Shown here: positions 1 through 10,000 of the stretch, one piece after another
Numbering within the stretch: position 1 is the stretch's first letter
Layout: every line of letters begins with the position of its first letter
Source of the DNA: Betaproteobacteria bacterium
GTDB lineage: Bacteria > Pseudomonadota > Gammaproteobacteria > Burkholderiales > Rhodocyclaceae
Assembly (NCBI GenBank): GCA_009781175.1
Contig: WQYQ01000004.1
Coordinates: forward strand, 1 to 64,000
Direction: 5' to 3'
Length of the DNA: 64,000 nt
Notes under the pieces: generated by a model
Database searches by the model: none
Told to the model about the DNA's origin: nothing
The model's input: only the letters and a program-made list of their open reading frames with translations
Translations under genes and position numbers: made by a program

Positions 1-105
1 AAACTCGAAGCGATCCGCTGTCTCAAGCGTTATATCGCGCGGGAGGTCTACGCTGTAATCCGGCAGCGCAACCTCCAGATCAGGCAGGTTCAAATTACCT
101 CTTGA
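1..105 (+). mobile_element. 3' end of an IS110-family transposase gene (cut by window edge)
   Basis: The first 34 codons end in a TGA at 103-105 and include the stretch EAIRCLKRYIAREVY. From memory of the family, this matches the C-terminal end of IS110/IS116/IS902 DEDD-type transposases. The rest of the gene lies left of the window. The stop overlaps the first codon available to the next gene, and that gene lacks its usual N-terminus, so the right end of an insertion sequence probably lies within about 10-15 bases of here. The family is a recognition call from a short tail, not from catalytic motifs. Confidence 0.6.
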
Positions 106-2087
106 CCTTTAGAAGGGCGTCCGCGGAAGGCCGCGAACTTGTCGACCAGCTGACGCAAGACACGGCGCAACCGAGCTGGGCAAGCTTCGCGCTGCCCCTG
201 GCCGAAATCGGCGACCGGCTTGCGCGTGCCTGGGGCGTGGTGCGTCACCTGCATTCGGTGATGGATCTGCCGGCCTGGCGCGAGGCCTACAACGCCCAAT
301 TACCAGAGATCACGCGTTTCTATGCGGAACTGGGCCAGAACGCGGGACTCTTTGAACGCTACAAAGCGCTCGCCGTCGGCGCGGACTTTTCCGCATGGCC
401 GCACGCGCGCCGCAAAGTCGTGCTCGACGCGGTACGCGACTTCCGCCTTTCCGGCGCCGAACTACCTGAGCACGACAAGCCGCGCTTTCAGGAGATTCAA
501 GAAGAACTCGCGGGGCTTTCCGCGAAGTTTTCTGAAAATCTGCTTGACGCAACCAATATCTGGCACGCGGACTTTCCCGACGCGACGGCCCTGCAAGGTC
601 TTGCCACCGACGATCTGGCGCTGGCCCGTGCAACGGCCGAGCAGGCCGGCGTCGCCGGCTGGCGTCTGACGCTGCAAGGGCCTTGCGTCATGGGCGTACT
701 GCGTCAGGCCGACGAGCGCGCCTTGCGCGAACGCGTGTGGCGCGCGAATGCGACGCGCGCCTCGGAATTCTCGGCTGAGGCCGGCCATCCGGAATGGGAT
801 AACGGCCCCGTCATCCGCCGCATTCTCGAACTGCGTCGCGAAGCCGCCGCGCTACTCGGCTATGCCAGCCATGCGGAACTTTCGCTGGTGCCAAAGATGG
901 CCGAATCGCCGGCCCAGGTCATCGCTTTCCTACGCGACCTCGCGGCCCGCGCGTGCCCCTCGGCCGAACGCGATCTCGCGGAATTGCGCGCTTTTGCCGC
1001 GGCGGAATTCGATATCGCCGAACTGCAACCGTGGGATATGGGCTATGCGGCGGAAAAACTGCGCCAGAAACGCTACAACTTTTCGGAAGAAGCGCTGCGC
1101 CAATATTTCCCTGAACACAAGGTGCTTGCCGGTCTGTTCGGCCTGATCGAACGGCTCTATGGTTTGCAGGTCAAGCCCGACACCACGCCAGTCTGGCACC
1201 CGGACGTGCGCTTCTTCCGCATCGAGCGCGACGGCGAACTCGTCGGCCAGTTCTATCTCGACCCCTATGCGCGCAGCACAAAACGTGGTGGCGCCTGGAT
1301 GGACGAAGCACGCAGCCTGCGCGAAAGCGCGCAAGGCCGCGAAACGCCGATCGCCTACCTCGTCTGCAACGCGGCGGCGCCGGCCGGCGGCAAACCGGCG
1401 CTCTACAGTTTCCAACAGGTGCTGACCTTGTTCCATGAGTGCGGCCACGGCCTGCATCACCTGCTCACGCGCATCGCCGAGCCCGGCGTATCCGGCATCA
1501 ACGGCGTCGAATGGGATGCGGTCGAGCTACCGAGCCAGTTCATGGAAAACTTCTGCTGGGAATGGGAAGTCATTTCGGCGATGACCGAACACACCGAAAC
1601 CGGCGCGCCGCTGCCGCGCGAACTTTACGAGCGGATTCTCGCCGCGAAGAATTTCCACGCTGGCGTCGGCATGCTGCGCCAGATCGAATTCGCGCTGTTC
1701 GACATGCTGTTGCACAGCGATTTCGATCCAGCGCACGGCGATGTGCTGAAACTGCTGGCCGACGTGCGCCGCGAAGTCGCGGTGATCGTCCCTCCGGCCT
1801 ACCAGCGCTTCCCGCACAGCTTTAGCCATATTTTCGCGGGCGGTTATTCAGCCGGTTATTTCAGCTACCACTGGGCCGAAGTGCTTTCGGCCGATGCCTA
1901 TGAAGCGTTCGAGGAGGCGGCGCGCGAACGCGGCAGCGTCGTGGACCGCATGACGGGCGAGCGTTTCCTCGCGGAAATTCTCGGGGTCGGCGGTTCGCGT
2001 CCGGCATTGGAGTCTTTCACCGCCTTCCGCGGCCGCGCGCCAAAACCCGATGCATTGCTACGCCATCACGGTATGATGCCGACCTAA
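102..2087 (+). CDS. prlC: oligopeptidase A (M3 family), N-terminally truncated
   Basis: Cytoplasmic zinc metallopeptidase that degrades short peptides, including cleaved signal peptides. The M3 zinc motif FHECGH places the ligands near His445 and His449 with catalytic Glu446, and the C-terminal half keeps the expected HSFSHIF and GGYSAGYFSYHWAE segments. Usual family length is about 680-700 residues. Here homology begins only at the helix with GRELVDQL, so roughly the first 20-30 residues are missing. The only start is a TTG at 102 overlapping the stop of an IS110-type transposase, and no Shine-Dalgarno sequence is evident. The frame stays open to the window edge but encodes nothing M3-like there. 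The catalytic domain looks intact. Whether the protein is made and folds is uncertain. Confidence 0.85.
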   Translation: MTFRRASAEGRELVDQLTQDTAQPSWASFALPLAEIGDRLARAWGVVRHLHSVMDLPAWREAYNAQLPEITRFYAELGQNAGLFERYKALAVGADFSAWPHARRKVVLDAVRDFRLSGAELPEHDKPRFQEIQEELAGLSAKFSENLLDATNIWHADFPDATALQGLATDDLALARATAEQAGVAGWRLTLQGPCVMGVLRQADERALRERVWRANATRASEFSAEAGHPEWDNGPVIRRILELRREAAALLGYASHAELSLVPKMAESPAQVIAFLRDLAARACPSAERDLAELRAFAAAEFDIAELQPWDMGYAAEKLRQKRYNFSEEALRQYFPEHKVLAGLFGLIERLYGLQVKPDTTPVWHPDVRFFRIERDGELVGQFYLDPYARSTKRGGAWMDEARSLRESAQGRETPIAYLVCNAAAPAGGKPALYSFQQVLTLFHECGHGLHHLLTRIAEPGVSGINGVEWDAVELPSQFMENFCWEWEVISAMTEHTETGAPLPRELYERILAAKNFHAGVGMLRQIEFALFDMLLHSDFDPAHGDVLKLLADVRREVAVIVPPAYQRFPHSFSHIFAGGYSAGYFSYHWAEVLSADAYEAFEEAARERGSVVDRMTGERFLAEILGVGGSRPALESFTAFRGRAPKPDALLRHHGMMPT

Positions 2088-2106
2088 CCTCAAAGAATCC
2101 GCGATC

Positions 2107-2592
2107 ATGAAAAAATCAATTAGATTCCTGCTGCTTGCGTGGATTTTCGGCAATTCGGCCTTGCTGTGTGCCGCGGAGGTATATCGCTGGACCGATGAAA
2201 AAGGCCAGGCCGTCTATTCCGACCTTCCACCGCCGCCCAATATCAAGAAATTAGAAGAAAAAGCCATGCGCGGCAGTCAAATTGAAGTCGATAAGCAGTC
2301 CTACGCAACGCGCAAAGCAGCCGAGGCTTTCCCAGTTTCGCTCTACACCGCACCGGACGACAAATGCCCCGGCTGCCCGCTCGCCAAGCAATATTTGGCC
2401 AATCGGAATATTCCGTATAACGAAGTTTCGTTGCAGACCAGCGCCCAAATGGTTGAAGCGTTGAAAGTCCTTGGCGGCGAAGACGTCGAAGTGCCGTCCC
2501 TGCTTATCGGGAGCAAAGCCTACAAAGGCTATTCGGCGAGCGAATGGGATGCGGCACTCGATGCGGCAGGCTATCCCAAGGGAAAACCTTAA
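2107..2592 (+). CDS. exported DUF4124 / glutaredoxin-like protein
   Basis: 161-residue protein with an N-terminal signal peptide (hydrophobic stretch to about residue 22, cut near CAAEV). A DUF4124-type segment follows (VYRWTDEKGQAVYSD, residues about 25-45), then a glutaredoxin-like thioredoxin fold from about residue 75 with the redox motif CPGCPLA and a late cis-proline region (VEVPSLLIG). Proteins of this type are periplasmic or envelope-associated and of unknown substrate. It starts 19 bases after prlC and is probably co-transcribed. A strong hairpin terminator follows. The redox role is inferred from the CxxC motif. Confidence 0.75.
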   Translation: MKKSIRFLLLAWIFGNSALLCAAEVYRWTDEKGQAVYSDLPPPPNIKKLEEKAMRGSQIEVDKQSYATRKAAEAFPVSLYTAPDDKCPGCPLAKQYLANRNIPYNEVSLQTSAQMVEALKVLGGEDVEVPSLLIGSKAYKGYSASEWDAALDAAGYPKGKP

Positions 2593-2615
2593 GCTCGCAC
2601 GGAACTTTTTATTAA

Positions 2616-2648
2616 CGGCCATCCGTTCGGATGGCCGCTTTGCTTTAT
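2616..2648 (+). terminator. rho-independent terminator after the glutaredoxin-like gene
   Basis: A perfect 9-bp stem (CGGCCATCC / GGATGGCCG) with a GTTC tetraloop is followed by a T-rich tail (CTTTGCTTTATT). It ends the prlC-DUF4124 unit. Confidence 0.75.
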
Positions 2649-2919
2649 TGTCCTGCCAATACCGAGTAGGCTGTTGGCAAAACCGCAGTAGGAGTGCCAT
2701 ACAAGCAGGCCCCAAACAGGCCCTCTGCCTGCATAAAGACCCGTCGCATAAAAATGCTCTCAGCCAATCATCCGCCTCAAAACCCCACAACCGTAAATTG
2801 GACAAAAGACGCAAAAGATATGCTTTGATTTGCCGTAGTTGCAGAGAACAGTAACTTTCCCCGCTTTTCAACAAAATAAACAAAAGCGGGATTTACACCA
2901 AGAAGTATCGAGGCAGGGG

Positions 2920-5397
2920 ATGGAATCTATACAAACACGACGCAAACCGGGTTGGCTGACGTTGATTTTGCCGCTGGTCTGCGTAGTGGTAGCGCAAACA
3001 TTCTTGATCTTCCTGAGTCTCGAAGTGCTTTCCGGGGGGCGGACTTATCTCCACGGCGAAAGCTTGTGGTCGAAAGGGATCAAAGATGCCATTCACTATC
3101 TTAGTCTCTACGCGGAAAGCCACAGCGAAGTGGATTATGCGCACTATAAGGAAGCCATCGCCATACCCCTGAGCGACCTGCGTGGCCGCCAGGAAATGGA
3201 AACGCCCGCATTCAATCACGAAATCGCATATACCTGCCTACTCGCAGGCGGTAACCAGCCCGAGGATATTGATAAAGCAATTTGGCTGTTTCGGAATTTT
3301 CACAAAACCGGCACATTCGAAAATGTTGTTCAACGTTGGGCTGAAACCGATCAACCGCTACTTAGGCTGAAAGAGCTCGGTGAATCGATTCACCAAGCGG
3401 TGCACAGCTATAAACCCAACGTTGCTCAAATTGCGGCATGGAAAGCTGAAATCAATGCGGTTAACGAACAGATCATGGCTTCTTCGCGTGCCTTTTCGAG
3501 AACCTTGAGCGAAAGCTCCCGCACCATCACGAATACCCTGGTTCTCGGTAATGTCGGCGCGGGCCTCATACTCATCGTGTTCGGCTCACTCGCAACACGC
3601 AATGTGTTACGCCAAAGGGAAGAGGCCGAAAGCGCACTCAAAAAACAACAAGCGCGCGCGCAAATTACCCTTGCCGCGCTCGGCGACGCAGTACTCACCG
3701 TCGATCGCCGCGGCCGTGTCTACTATATGAATCCCGCCGCCGAAAGACTCACGCAATGGCGCGGTGCTCAAGCCTACAAAAAACCCTTGAACCAACTGTT
3801 CAATTTGGTCGACGACGAAACGCACGACGATGAGCAGAATCTGATGGAGAGAATTCTCGCCGGCGAAATCAGCAGCACCATCTCCTGCACGCTGCAACTG
3901 CACCGTCTGGATCAATCCAAAGTCATGGTTTCTCTAGTTGCCGCGCCACTCCAGCATAACGGCAGCTTATCTGGCGCGGTACTCGTGCTCCACGATATGA
4001 CGCGCGAACGCCTTTACGTCGCCAACCTGTCATGGCAAGCCACGCATGACGCACTGACACGGCTCTTCAATCGCCGCGAGTTCGATCGCCGCCTGACCCG
4101 CGCGGTCAAAACCCAGCAGGAAGACGGCACGCAACATGCCTTGCTCTATCTCGACCTCGATCAATTCAAAGTCGTCAACGACACCTGCGGCCATACGGCG
4201 GGAGATCGGCTCATATGCCAAGCAGCTAACCAACTGCAACACTACCTGCGTGAAGGCGACACGCTCGCGCGGCTAGGCGGCGACGAATTCGGTGTCCTGC
4301 TGGAAAACTGCTCGCCCGAGCTTGCGCTCGAAATCGCGGAGAAGCTGCGCCGAGCCATCCAAAGCCTGCCTTTCACCGTAGACGAACGCAGTTTCGAAAT
4401 CACGGCCAGCATTGGCCTGGTCACTCTCGCGCCAGCGCAATTCGGAACCGCGGAAGCGCTACAGGCCGCAGATATGGCGTGTTACCTGGCCAAGGAAAAG
4501 GGCCGCAATCGCGTACAGCGCTATAGCCCCGAAAACACCGAACTGTCGGAGCGCCGGGATGAGATGCGCTGGTCGCAGCAAATCCCTCAAGCGATGAAAG
4601 ACAAACGCTTCCGTCTGTATAAACAGGACATTGTGCCAATCAAAGGCGACGCCGACGCCGGAGCGCATATCGAGGTGCTATTACGCTTGCAGGATGAGCA
4701 AGGGAACCTCATTGCACCAAACAAATTCATTCCTGCCGCGGAACGCTACGGACTCATGCCGCAGCTCGACCGCTGGGTGGTCGAAAACACGTTTGCAACG
4801 CTCGCCGCGCGTCAGCATTCGTCGGATACACCAATCGCCACTTGTTCGATCAATTTATCCGGCGCGACGGTCGGCGACGACGACTTCCTCACCTTCCTGC
4901 ACGATCAAATCGCCCTGCACAAACTCGTGCCGGAGACGATCTGTTTTGAGGTGACAGAAACAACGGCCATCGCCAATCTTCCCAACGCCATCCGTTTGAT
5001 CAAAGAACTGCAAAACCTCGGTTGCCGGTTTGCGCTCGACGATTTCGGCGTCGGAATGTCCTCCTTCTCCTATCTAAAACAATTACCTGTGGACTACTTG
5101 AAGATCGATGGCAATTTCATCAAAGACATCCTGACGGATCCGATCGACTACGCCATGGTCAAAACCATCAACGATCTCGGGCAGGCAATGGGCAAGCGCA
5201 CGATCGCCGAGTTCGTCGAAAGCGCAGAAATTCTCGCCGCTCTCAAAGATATTGGCGTCGACTACGCACAAGGCTATGCCATCGCCGAACCGCAACCGTT
5301 CACGGCCTCAAAAATCGTCGTCACCGAATTTGAGCCCACGCCAGACGATTCAACTCCCAAAGCCTATGCGGAAATTGAAGAGGCACCGCCAACGTGA
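2920..5397 (+). CDS. membrane-anchored PAS-GGDEF-EAL c-di-GMP enzyme
   Basis: About 825 residues. ATG 2920 is chosen because GAGG lies 6 bases upstream. The alternative TTG at 2839 adds 27 non-hydrophobic residues. Two transmembrane helices (about residues 12-36 and 205-228) flank a periplasmic sensor region. A PAS-like segment follows (about 250-370), then GGDEF (motif GGDEF at about 453-457, preceded by an RxxD inhibitory site REGD) and EAL. The EAL catalytic residues appear complete: E585 in an EVL variant, the Asn of SINLSG, FEVTE, DDFG, YLKID, EFVE and AQGY. Both synthesis and breakdown of c-di-GMP are therefore possible. No neighbour indicates the signal sensed. The 271 bases upstream (2649-2919) hold no recognised riboswitch. 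Confidence 0.88.
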   Translation: MESIQTRRKPGWLTLILPLVCVVVAQTFLIFLSLEVLSGGRTYLHGESLWSKGIKDAIHYLSLYAESHSEVDYAHYKEAIAIPLSDLRGRQEMETPAFNHEIAYTCLLAGGNQPEDIDKAIWLFRNFHKTGTFENVVQRWAETDQPLLRLKELGESIHQAVHSYKPNVAQIAAWKAEINAVNEQIMASSRAFSRTLSESSRTITNTLVLGNVGAGLILIVFGSLATRNVLRQREEAESALKKQQARAQITLAALGDAVLTVDRRGRVYYMNPAAERLTQWRGAQAYKKPLNQLFNLVDDETHDDEQNLMERILAGEISSTISCTLQLHRLDQSKVMVSLVAAPLQHNGSLSGAVLVLHDMTRERLYVANLSWQATHDALTRLFNRREFDRRLTRAVKTQQEDGTQHALLYLDLDQFKVVNDTCGHTAGDRLICQAANQLQHYLREGDTLARLGGDEFGVLLENCSPELALEIAEKLRRAIQSLPFTVDERSFEITASIGLVTLAPAQFGTAEALQAADMACYLAKEKGRNRVQRYSPENTELSERRDEMRWSQQIPQAMKDKRFRLYKQDIVPIKGDADAGAHIEVLLRLQDEQGNLIAPNKFIPAAERYGLMPQLDRWVVENTFATLAARQHSSDTPIATCSINLSGATVGDDDFLTFLHDQIALHKLVPETICFEVTETTAIANLPNAIRLIKELQNLGCRFALDDFGVGMSSFSYLKQLPVDYLKIDGNFIKDILTDPIDYAMVKTINDLGQAMGKRTIAEFVESAEILAALKDIGVDYAQGYAIAEPQPFTASKIVVTEFEPTPDDSTPKAYAEIEEAPPT

Positions 5398-5468
5398 AAA
5401 GACGCGGCGAAATCCGGCCGCGATTGCCCCCTTTCCACCATCTCCGGCACAAACCAAAGCCAACAGAA

Positions 5469-6710
5469 TTATTCAGTCCCAAACCGCCACAGCTTTCCGC
5501 TGTCGAGCATCAAGCGATAACGGCTTTCGAGCGCATCGAGCTGAGACAAGCGTGCATCCAGAAGCGCGGCATGCGCCAGACGGCGCGCGTTGAGCAGCGT
5601 CGCCAATTCGGCTTCGCCCAACTCATAGGCGCGGGCCTGCATCGCCGCGGTTTCTTCCATTTTCGCTGCGGCCTCGCGACTGTACTGCCAATTTCCGAAT
5701 GCGCTTTGCGTGCGCCGCCAGGCCGCCGTTGCCTGCGCGCGCAACTGCCGTTCGAGCTGGATCGCCCGCGCTTGCGCCATCCCCGCTTCCGCCGCGCTCA
5801 GATCGGCATCGGCCTGGCGTGCGGCACGGCCGAGCGGAATCTTCACAAAAACACCAAGCAGCTTGTCGCCACCATCCTGTTCGCTCGCATAGCGCAGCCC
5901 GATCGTCGGATCGCCTTGGCGCTCCAGTTCGCTGCGGCGCGTCTGCAAGCGCCCGCGTTGCGCTTCGAGCCGCGCGATATTGAGCGCCGGCTCGTTGCCA
6001 AGCAGGGCTTCGACCCACACTTCCTGCGCGCCCTCCAGCACCACGGGCGCGCCCAATTCCGGCCGCTCGGGCACAAGCAGACCGGGATAAAGCTCACGCA
6101 ATTGCCCTGCCGCCGCGGCCCGTTCGGCATCCAGCGCCGTCGCGCGCGACTGGCTCTGCGCTAGCGCGGCCTCGATCTGAACCACATCGAGCCGCGCCGC
6201 ATCGCCAAGCTGCTTGCGCCGCCGCACGATCTCCGCCTCGCGCCGCAACAAATCGCGCTCGTCGCACGTCTGGCGCCAGCGCGCATCGCTGCGCAGCCAC
6301 TCGAACCAGTCTGCAAGTAGCGCCCGCGCCGCTTCGCGCCGGCTTTGCTCCGCGCTGAATGTCGCCTGGCTTGCCGCGGATTCGCCGAGTTCGCTATCCA
6401 GCGCGGCTTTACCGGGCAAGCGCCAAGCGCGCTCGGCGCCGACCGCCCAGTCTTTCGTATTGCCACCCGCGTCGAATTCGCTCGGCCGCGTGCGGCGATG
6501 CTGCGCTTCGAGGTTCAAATTCCATTCATACGCGCCAAGCTCAAGCTTGCGCCGCTGCGCCTGCCCCGCGGCAATCAGCCCCGCGCTCGTTTGCGCGGCG
6601 GGCGATTCGCTCAGGATGCGCCGCACGGCGTCATCGGACGGCAAATCGGCGGCCTCGCAGCCCAAGCCCGCACAGAGCAAAAGCCAACCCGCATAACGAA
6701 TAACGCTCAT
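5469..6710 (-). CDS. czcC: CzcC-like outer membrane factor (TolC family)
   Basis: Outer-membrane component of a tripartite metal efflux system. The ATG at 6710 gives a signal peptide with a Cys near residue 18 (LLCAGLGCEA), then about 390 residues of long amphipathic coiled-coil helices with the two-fold repeated layout of the TolC/CzcC family. The start codon overlaps the stop of the DUF3240 gene (ATGA), so it is the last gene of the adaptor-pump-DUF3240-OMF operon. Metal specificity cannot be read from this subunit. The 71 bases to the convergent GGDEF-EAL gene contain only a short GC hairpin (5403-5422). Confidence 0.8.
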   Translation of the reverse strand: MSVIRYAGWLLLCAGLGCEAADLPSDDAVRRILSESPAAQTSAGLIAAGQAQRRKLELGAYEWNLNLEAQHRRTRPSEFDAGGNTKDWAVGAERAWRLPGKAALDSELGESAASQATFSAEQSRREAARALLADWFEWLRSDARWRQTCDERDLLRREAEIVRRRKQLGDAARLDVVQIEAALAQSQSRATALDAERAAAAGQLRELYPGLLVPERPELGAPVVLEGAQEVWVEALLGNEPALNIARLEAQRGRLQTRRSELERQGDPTIGLRYASEQDGGDKLLGVFVKIPLGRAARQADADLSAAEAGMAQARAIQLERQLRAQATAAWRRTQSAFGNWQYSREAAAKMEETAAMQARAYELGEAELATLLNARRLAHAALLDARLSQLDALESRYRLMLDSGKLWRFGTE

Positions 6711-7021
6711 ACCAGTCTTCCATATTCGATCACCGGCGCCAGCCAGTAATAGAGATTCACCCCTGCAAACTCCGCCTTCAGCGCCGCCAGAATCCGCCGC
6801 GCCGCCGCATCGTTCTCGCATAGAGAATCGAGACGCTTGCGCTGCGCATACCCCGCGACCAGCTCGCCCGGCTCAACGAGGCGGATCGAACTGCCGTGCC
6901 CGCGCACATCGCTCATGGAAAAGCCGCTCGTGAGGTCGGGCCGGCCAAGCAGCACATCAGCAACCGCTTCGGCGATTGCGTCCGGCACGATCACCGTCAA
7001 TAGAACAGACACATCAGTCAT
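6707..7021 (-). CDS. DUF3240 family protein of the metal efflux operon
   Basis: About 104 residues from ATG 7021, soluble, no signal peptide. It starts DVSVLLTVIVPDAIAEAVAD, an alpha/beta fold resembling small PII-like or ferredoxin-like proteins. It matches my recollection of DUF3240, a family repeatedly seen inside czc/cus-type operons. The gene overlaps the pump gene by 8 bases and the outer membrane factor gene by 4, so it is translated in step with them. Function is unknown. A regulatory or metal-sensing accessory role in the cytoplasm is inference. Confidence 0.6.
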   Translation of the reverse strand: MTDVSVLLTVIVPDAIAEAVADVLLGRPDLTSGFSMSDVRGHGSSIRLVEPGELVAGYAQRKRLDSLCENDAAARRILAALKAEFAGVNLYYWLAPVIEYGRLV

Positions 7022-10000
7022 CACTCGCAACCCCGTGGAAAGGCTTCGCCGCGTCGATGCCGAAGCGGCGGTAGAGAATCGGCAGGATCAAAAGCGTCAG
7101 CATGGTTGAACTCATCAAACCGCCGATCACAACAATCGCCAGCGGACGCTGGACCTCGGAGCCGGGACCGCTCGCGAACAGCAGCGGCACGAGGCCAAAG
7201 GCCGCGATGTTGGCGGTCATCAGAACCGGGCGCAGACGCCGCCGAGCGCCTTCGACTACAACCTCATCCAGCGCCATGCCTTTCGCATACAACTGATTGA
7301 AATAGGTAATCATCACAACGCCGTTGAGCACCGCGATGCCAAGCAGCGCGATGAAGCCCACGGACGCCGGCACCGAGAGATATTCGCCGGTGATGAGCAG
7401 GGCGAACACGCCGCCGATGAGCGCAAACGGAATATTCGACAGAACCAAAATCGCCTGCCGCACCGAGCGGAAAGTCGAAAACAGCAGGAAGAAGATCAAC
7501 ATGAGCGCCAGCGGCACGACGAGCGCCAGGCGCGCCGCCGCGCGCTGCTGATTTTCGAACTGGCCGCCCCAGGTAATGCTGTAGCCCGCGGGCAGCTTCA
7601 CCTTGGCGGCGACGGCCGCCTTCGCATCCTCGACGAAGCCGACCAAATCGCGCCCGTGTACATTCGACTGCACGACCACGAAACGCGCCGCGTTTTCGCG
7701 ATCGACCTTGAGTGGCCCTTCGGCGCGCGTGATCTTGGCGAGGTTCGACAAGGTGACGTTGCCGTTCGGCGTCGCCACGCGCACCCCGGAGAAATCCGCC
7801 ACGCTGTTGCGCAAACCCGGATCGCCGCGAATTAGCAGCGCAGTCTTGCGCCCCTCCTCGATCACCGTGCCGACAACGCGGCCTTCGAGCAGACTCTTGA
7901 GCATGTCTTGCACGGTTTCGACATCGAGCCCGAAGCGGCCGGCCGCGAGCCGGTCTACGACAATCTGCAAATACTGCACGCCTTCGTTGCGGATCGTGAA
8001 GGTGTCCTGCGCGCCGGACACCGCCTTGATCGCGGCCTCCGTCTGTGTCGCGAGCTGGTTGAGCTGATTCAGATCGGGGCCGTAGATCTTCACGGCAAGA
8101 TCGCCGCGCACCCCGGTCAGCATCTCCGATACGCGCATGTCGATCGGCTGCGTGAAAGAGTAGCCGACGCCTGGATAAGCGCTCATCACCTTGCGCAATT
8201 CATCCTCCAGCCAGGCGGGGTCGGGCACCCGCCAGGTATTGCGCGGCGCGAGCACCATGAAAGTATCGGTCTCATTCAAGCCCATCGGATCGAGCCCCAG
8301 TTCATCGGCCCCGGTTCGGGCGACGATGGCCTTCACTTCAGGAACCTTGGCGAGAATGTCCTGCTGAATCCGGGTGTCGAGTTCGAGGCTGGTTTCGAGC
8401 GTGATCGAGGGCAGCTTTTGCAACTGCATGATGATGTCGCCCTCATCCATCGACGGCATGAAAGCCTTGCCGAGCAATGCGTAAGCGCCGCCCGCGGCGA
8501 GCAGCGCGGCAAGACACAGCGCGAGCAGCAGGCGGCTCTTGCGCAGCGCCCAGGCGAGCAGCCGCGTGTAGATGCCGTCGAGCTTGCGCATGATCCATAC
8601 CTCATGACCCGTGCCGCGCTTGAGCAGCCATGAACACAGCACCGGTACCACGGTCAGCGAAAGCAGCAGCGAAGCGGAGAGCGCGAAGACGATCGTGAGC
8701 GCGACCGGGCCGAACATTTTCCCTTCCAGCCCCTGCAAGGTGAGGAGCGGCAAGAACACGATCACGATAATCAGAATGCCCGAAGCGACCGGCGTCGCGA
8801 CCTCGCGCGCCGCACGGTAGATCAGATGCAGCAGAGGCAGATTCTTGTTGCCTTGCGCAAGCTCGGTCTCGACGTTCTCGACCACCACGACCGCGGCGTC
8901 GACGAGCATGCCGATCGCAATCGCAAGCCCGCCCAGGCTCATCAGATTCGCCGAGAGTCCGAAGAATTTCATCATGATGAACGTGGCCAGCGCGGAAAGC
9001 GGCAGCATCAGCGCCACCACGAGCGCCGCGCGCAAGTTGCCGAGGAAAATGAGCAGCAGCACGACCACCAGCGCGATCGCTTCGAGCAGCGCCTTGGAGA
9101 CTGTGTGCACCGCGCGGTCAACCAGATTGCTGCGGTCATAAAACGGTACGATCTTCACGCCCTCGGGCAGCGCGGGCTGAATCGCCGCGAGCCGTTCCTT
9201 GACGCCTGCGACCACGCTGCCCGCATTGGCCCCGCGCAAGCCGAGCACCAGGCCCTGCACCGCTTCGCCCTGGCCGCTATGCGTGACCGCGCCATAGCGC
9301 GTGAGGCTGCCGATGCGCACCGTCGCAACATCGCCGACGCGCACCACGCCCGCCGCGCCGCTTTTGACGACGATCGCGGCGACATCCTCGACATTGCGGA
9401 CCGCCCCTTCCGTGCGCACGAGCAAAGTTTCCTCGCCATCGTTCAAGCGTCCAGCACCGTCATTGCGATTGTTTTTTTCGAGCGCGGCCTGCAGATCGAC
9501 CAGCGCAAGGCCGCGCGCGCCAAGCGCGACGAGATTGGGCACCACCTCGATCGCACGCACGAAACCGCCCAGGCTATTGACGTCGGCCACGCCGGGCACG
9601 GTGCGCAGTTGCGGCCGGATCACCCAATCGAGCAGGCTGCGCTTTTCGGCCAGCGGCAGATCACCTTCGATCGTGAACATGAACATTTCGCCGAGCGGCG
9701 TCGTGATCGGCGCGAGCCCGCCCGATACGCCCGGCGGCAAATCGCCCATCACGCCGGCAAGGCGTTCGCCGACCTGCTGGCGCGCCCAGTAGATATCCGT
9801 GCCGTCCTCGAAATCGATCGTGATGTCGGTGAGCGCGTATTTCGACGTCGAGCGCAGCAGATGCTGATTCGGAATCCCGAGCATTTCCTGTTCGATCGGC
9901 GTCACGATGCGCGTTTCGACTTCCTCAGGCGTCATCCCCGGCGCCTTGAGGATGATCTTCACCTGCGTCGTCGACACATCGGGATAGGCGTCGATCGGCA

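Noticed and set aside
2649..2919. Possible c-di-GMP riboswitch in the leader of the GGDEF-EAL gene
   Set aside because: No GEMM-like conserved core or paired helices could be recognised. Only a weak CAGGCCC repeat is seen.
4669..4680. Inactive EAL domain because the motif reads EVL
   Set aside because: EVL is a common active variant, and all the other metal and catalytic residues of the domain are in place.
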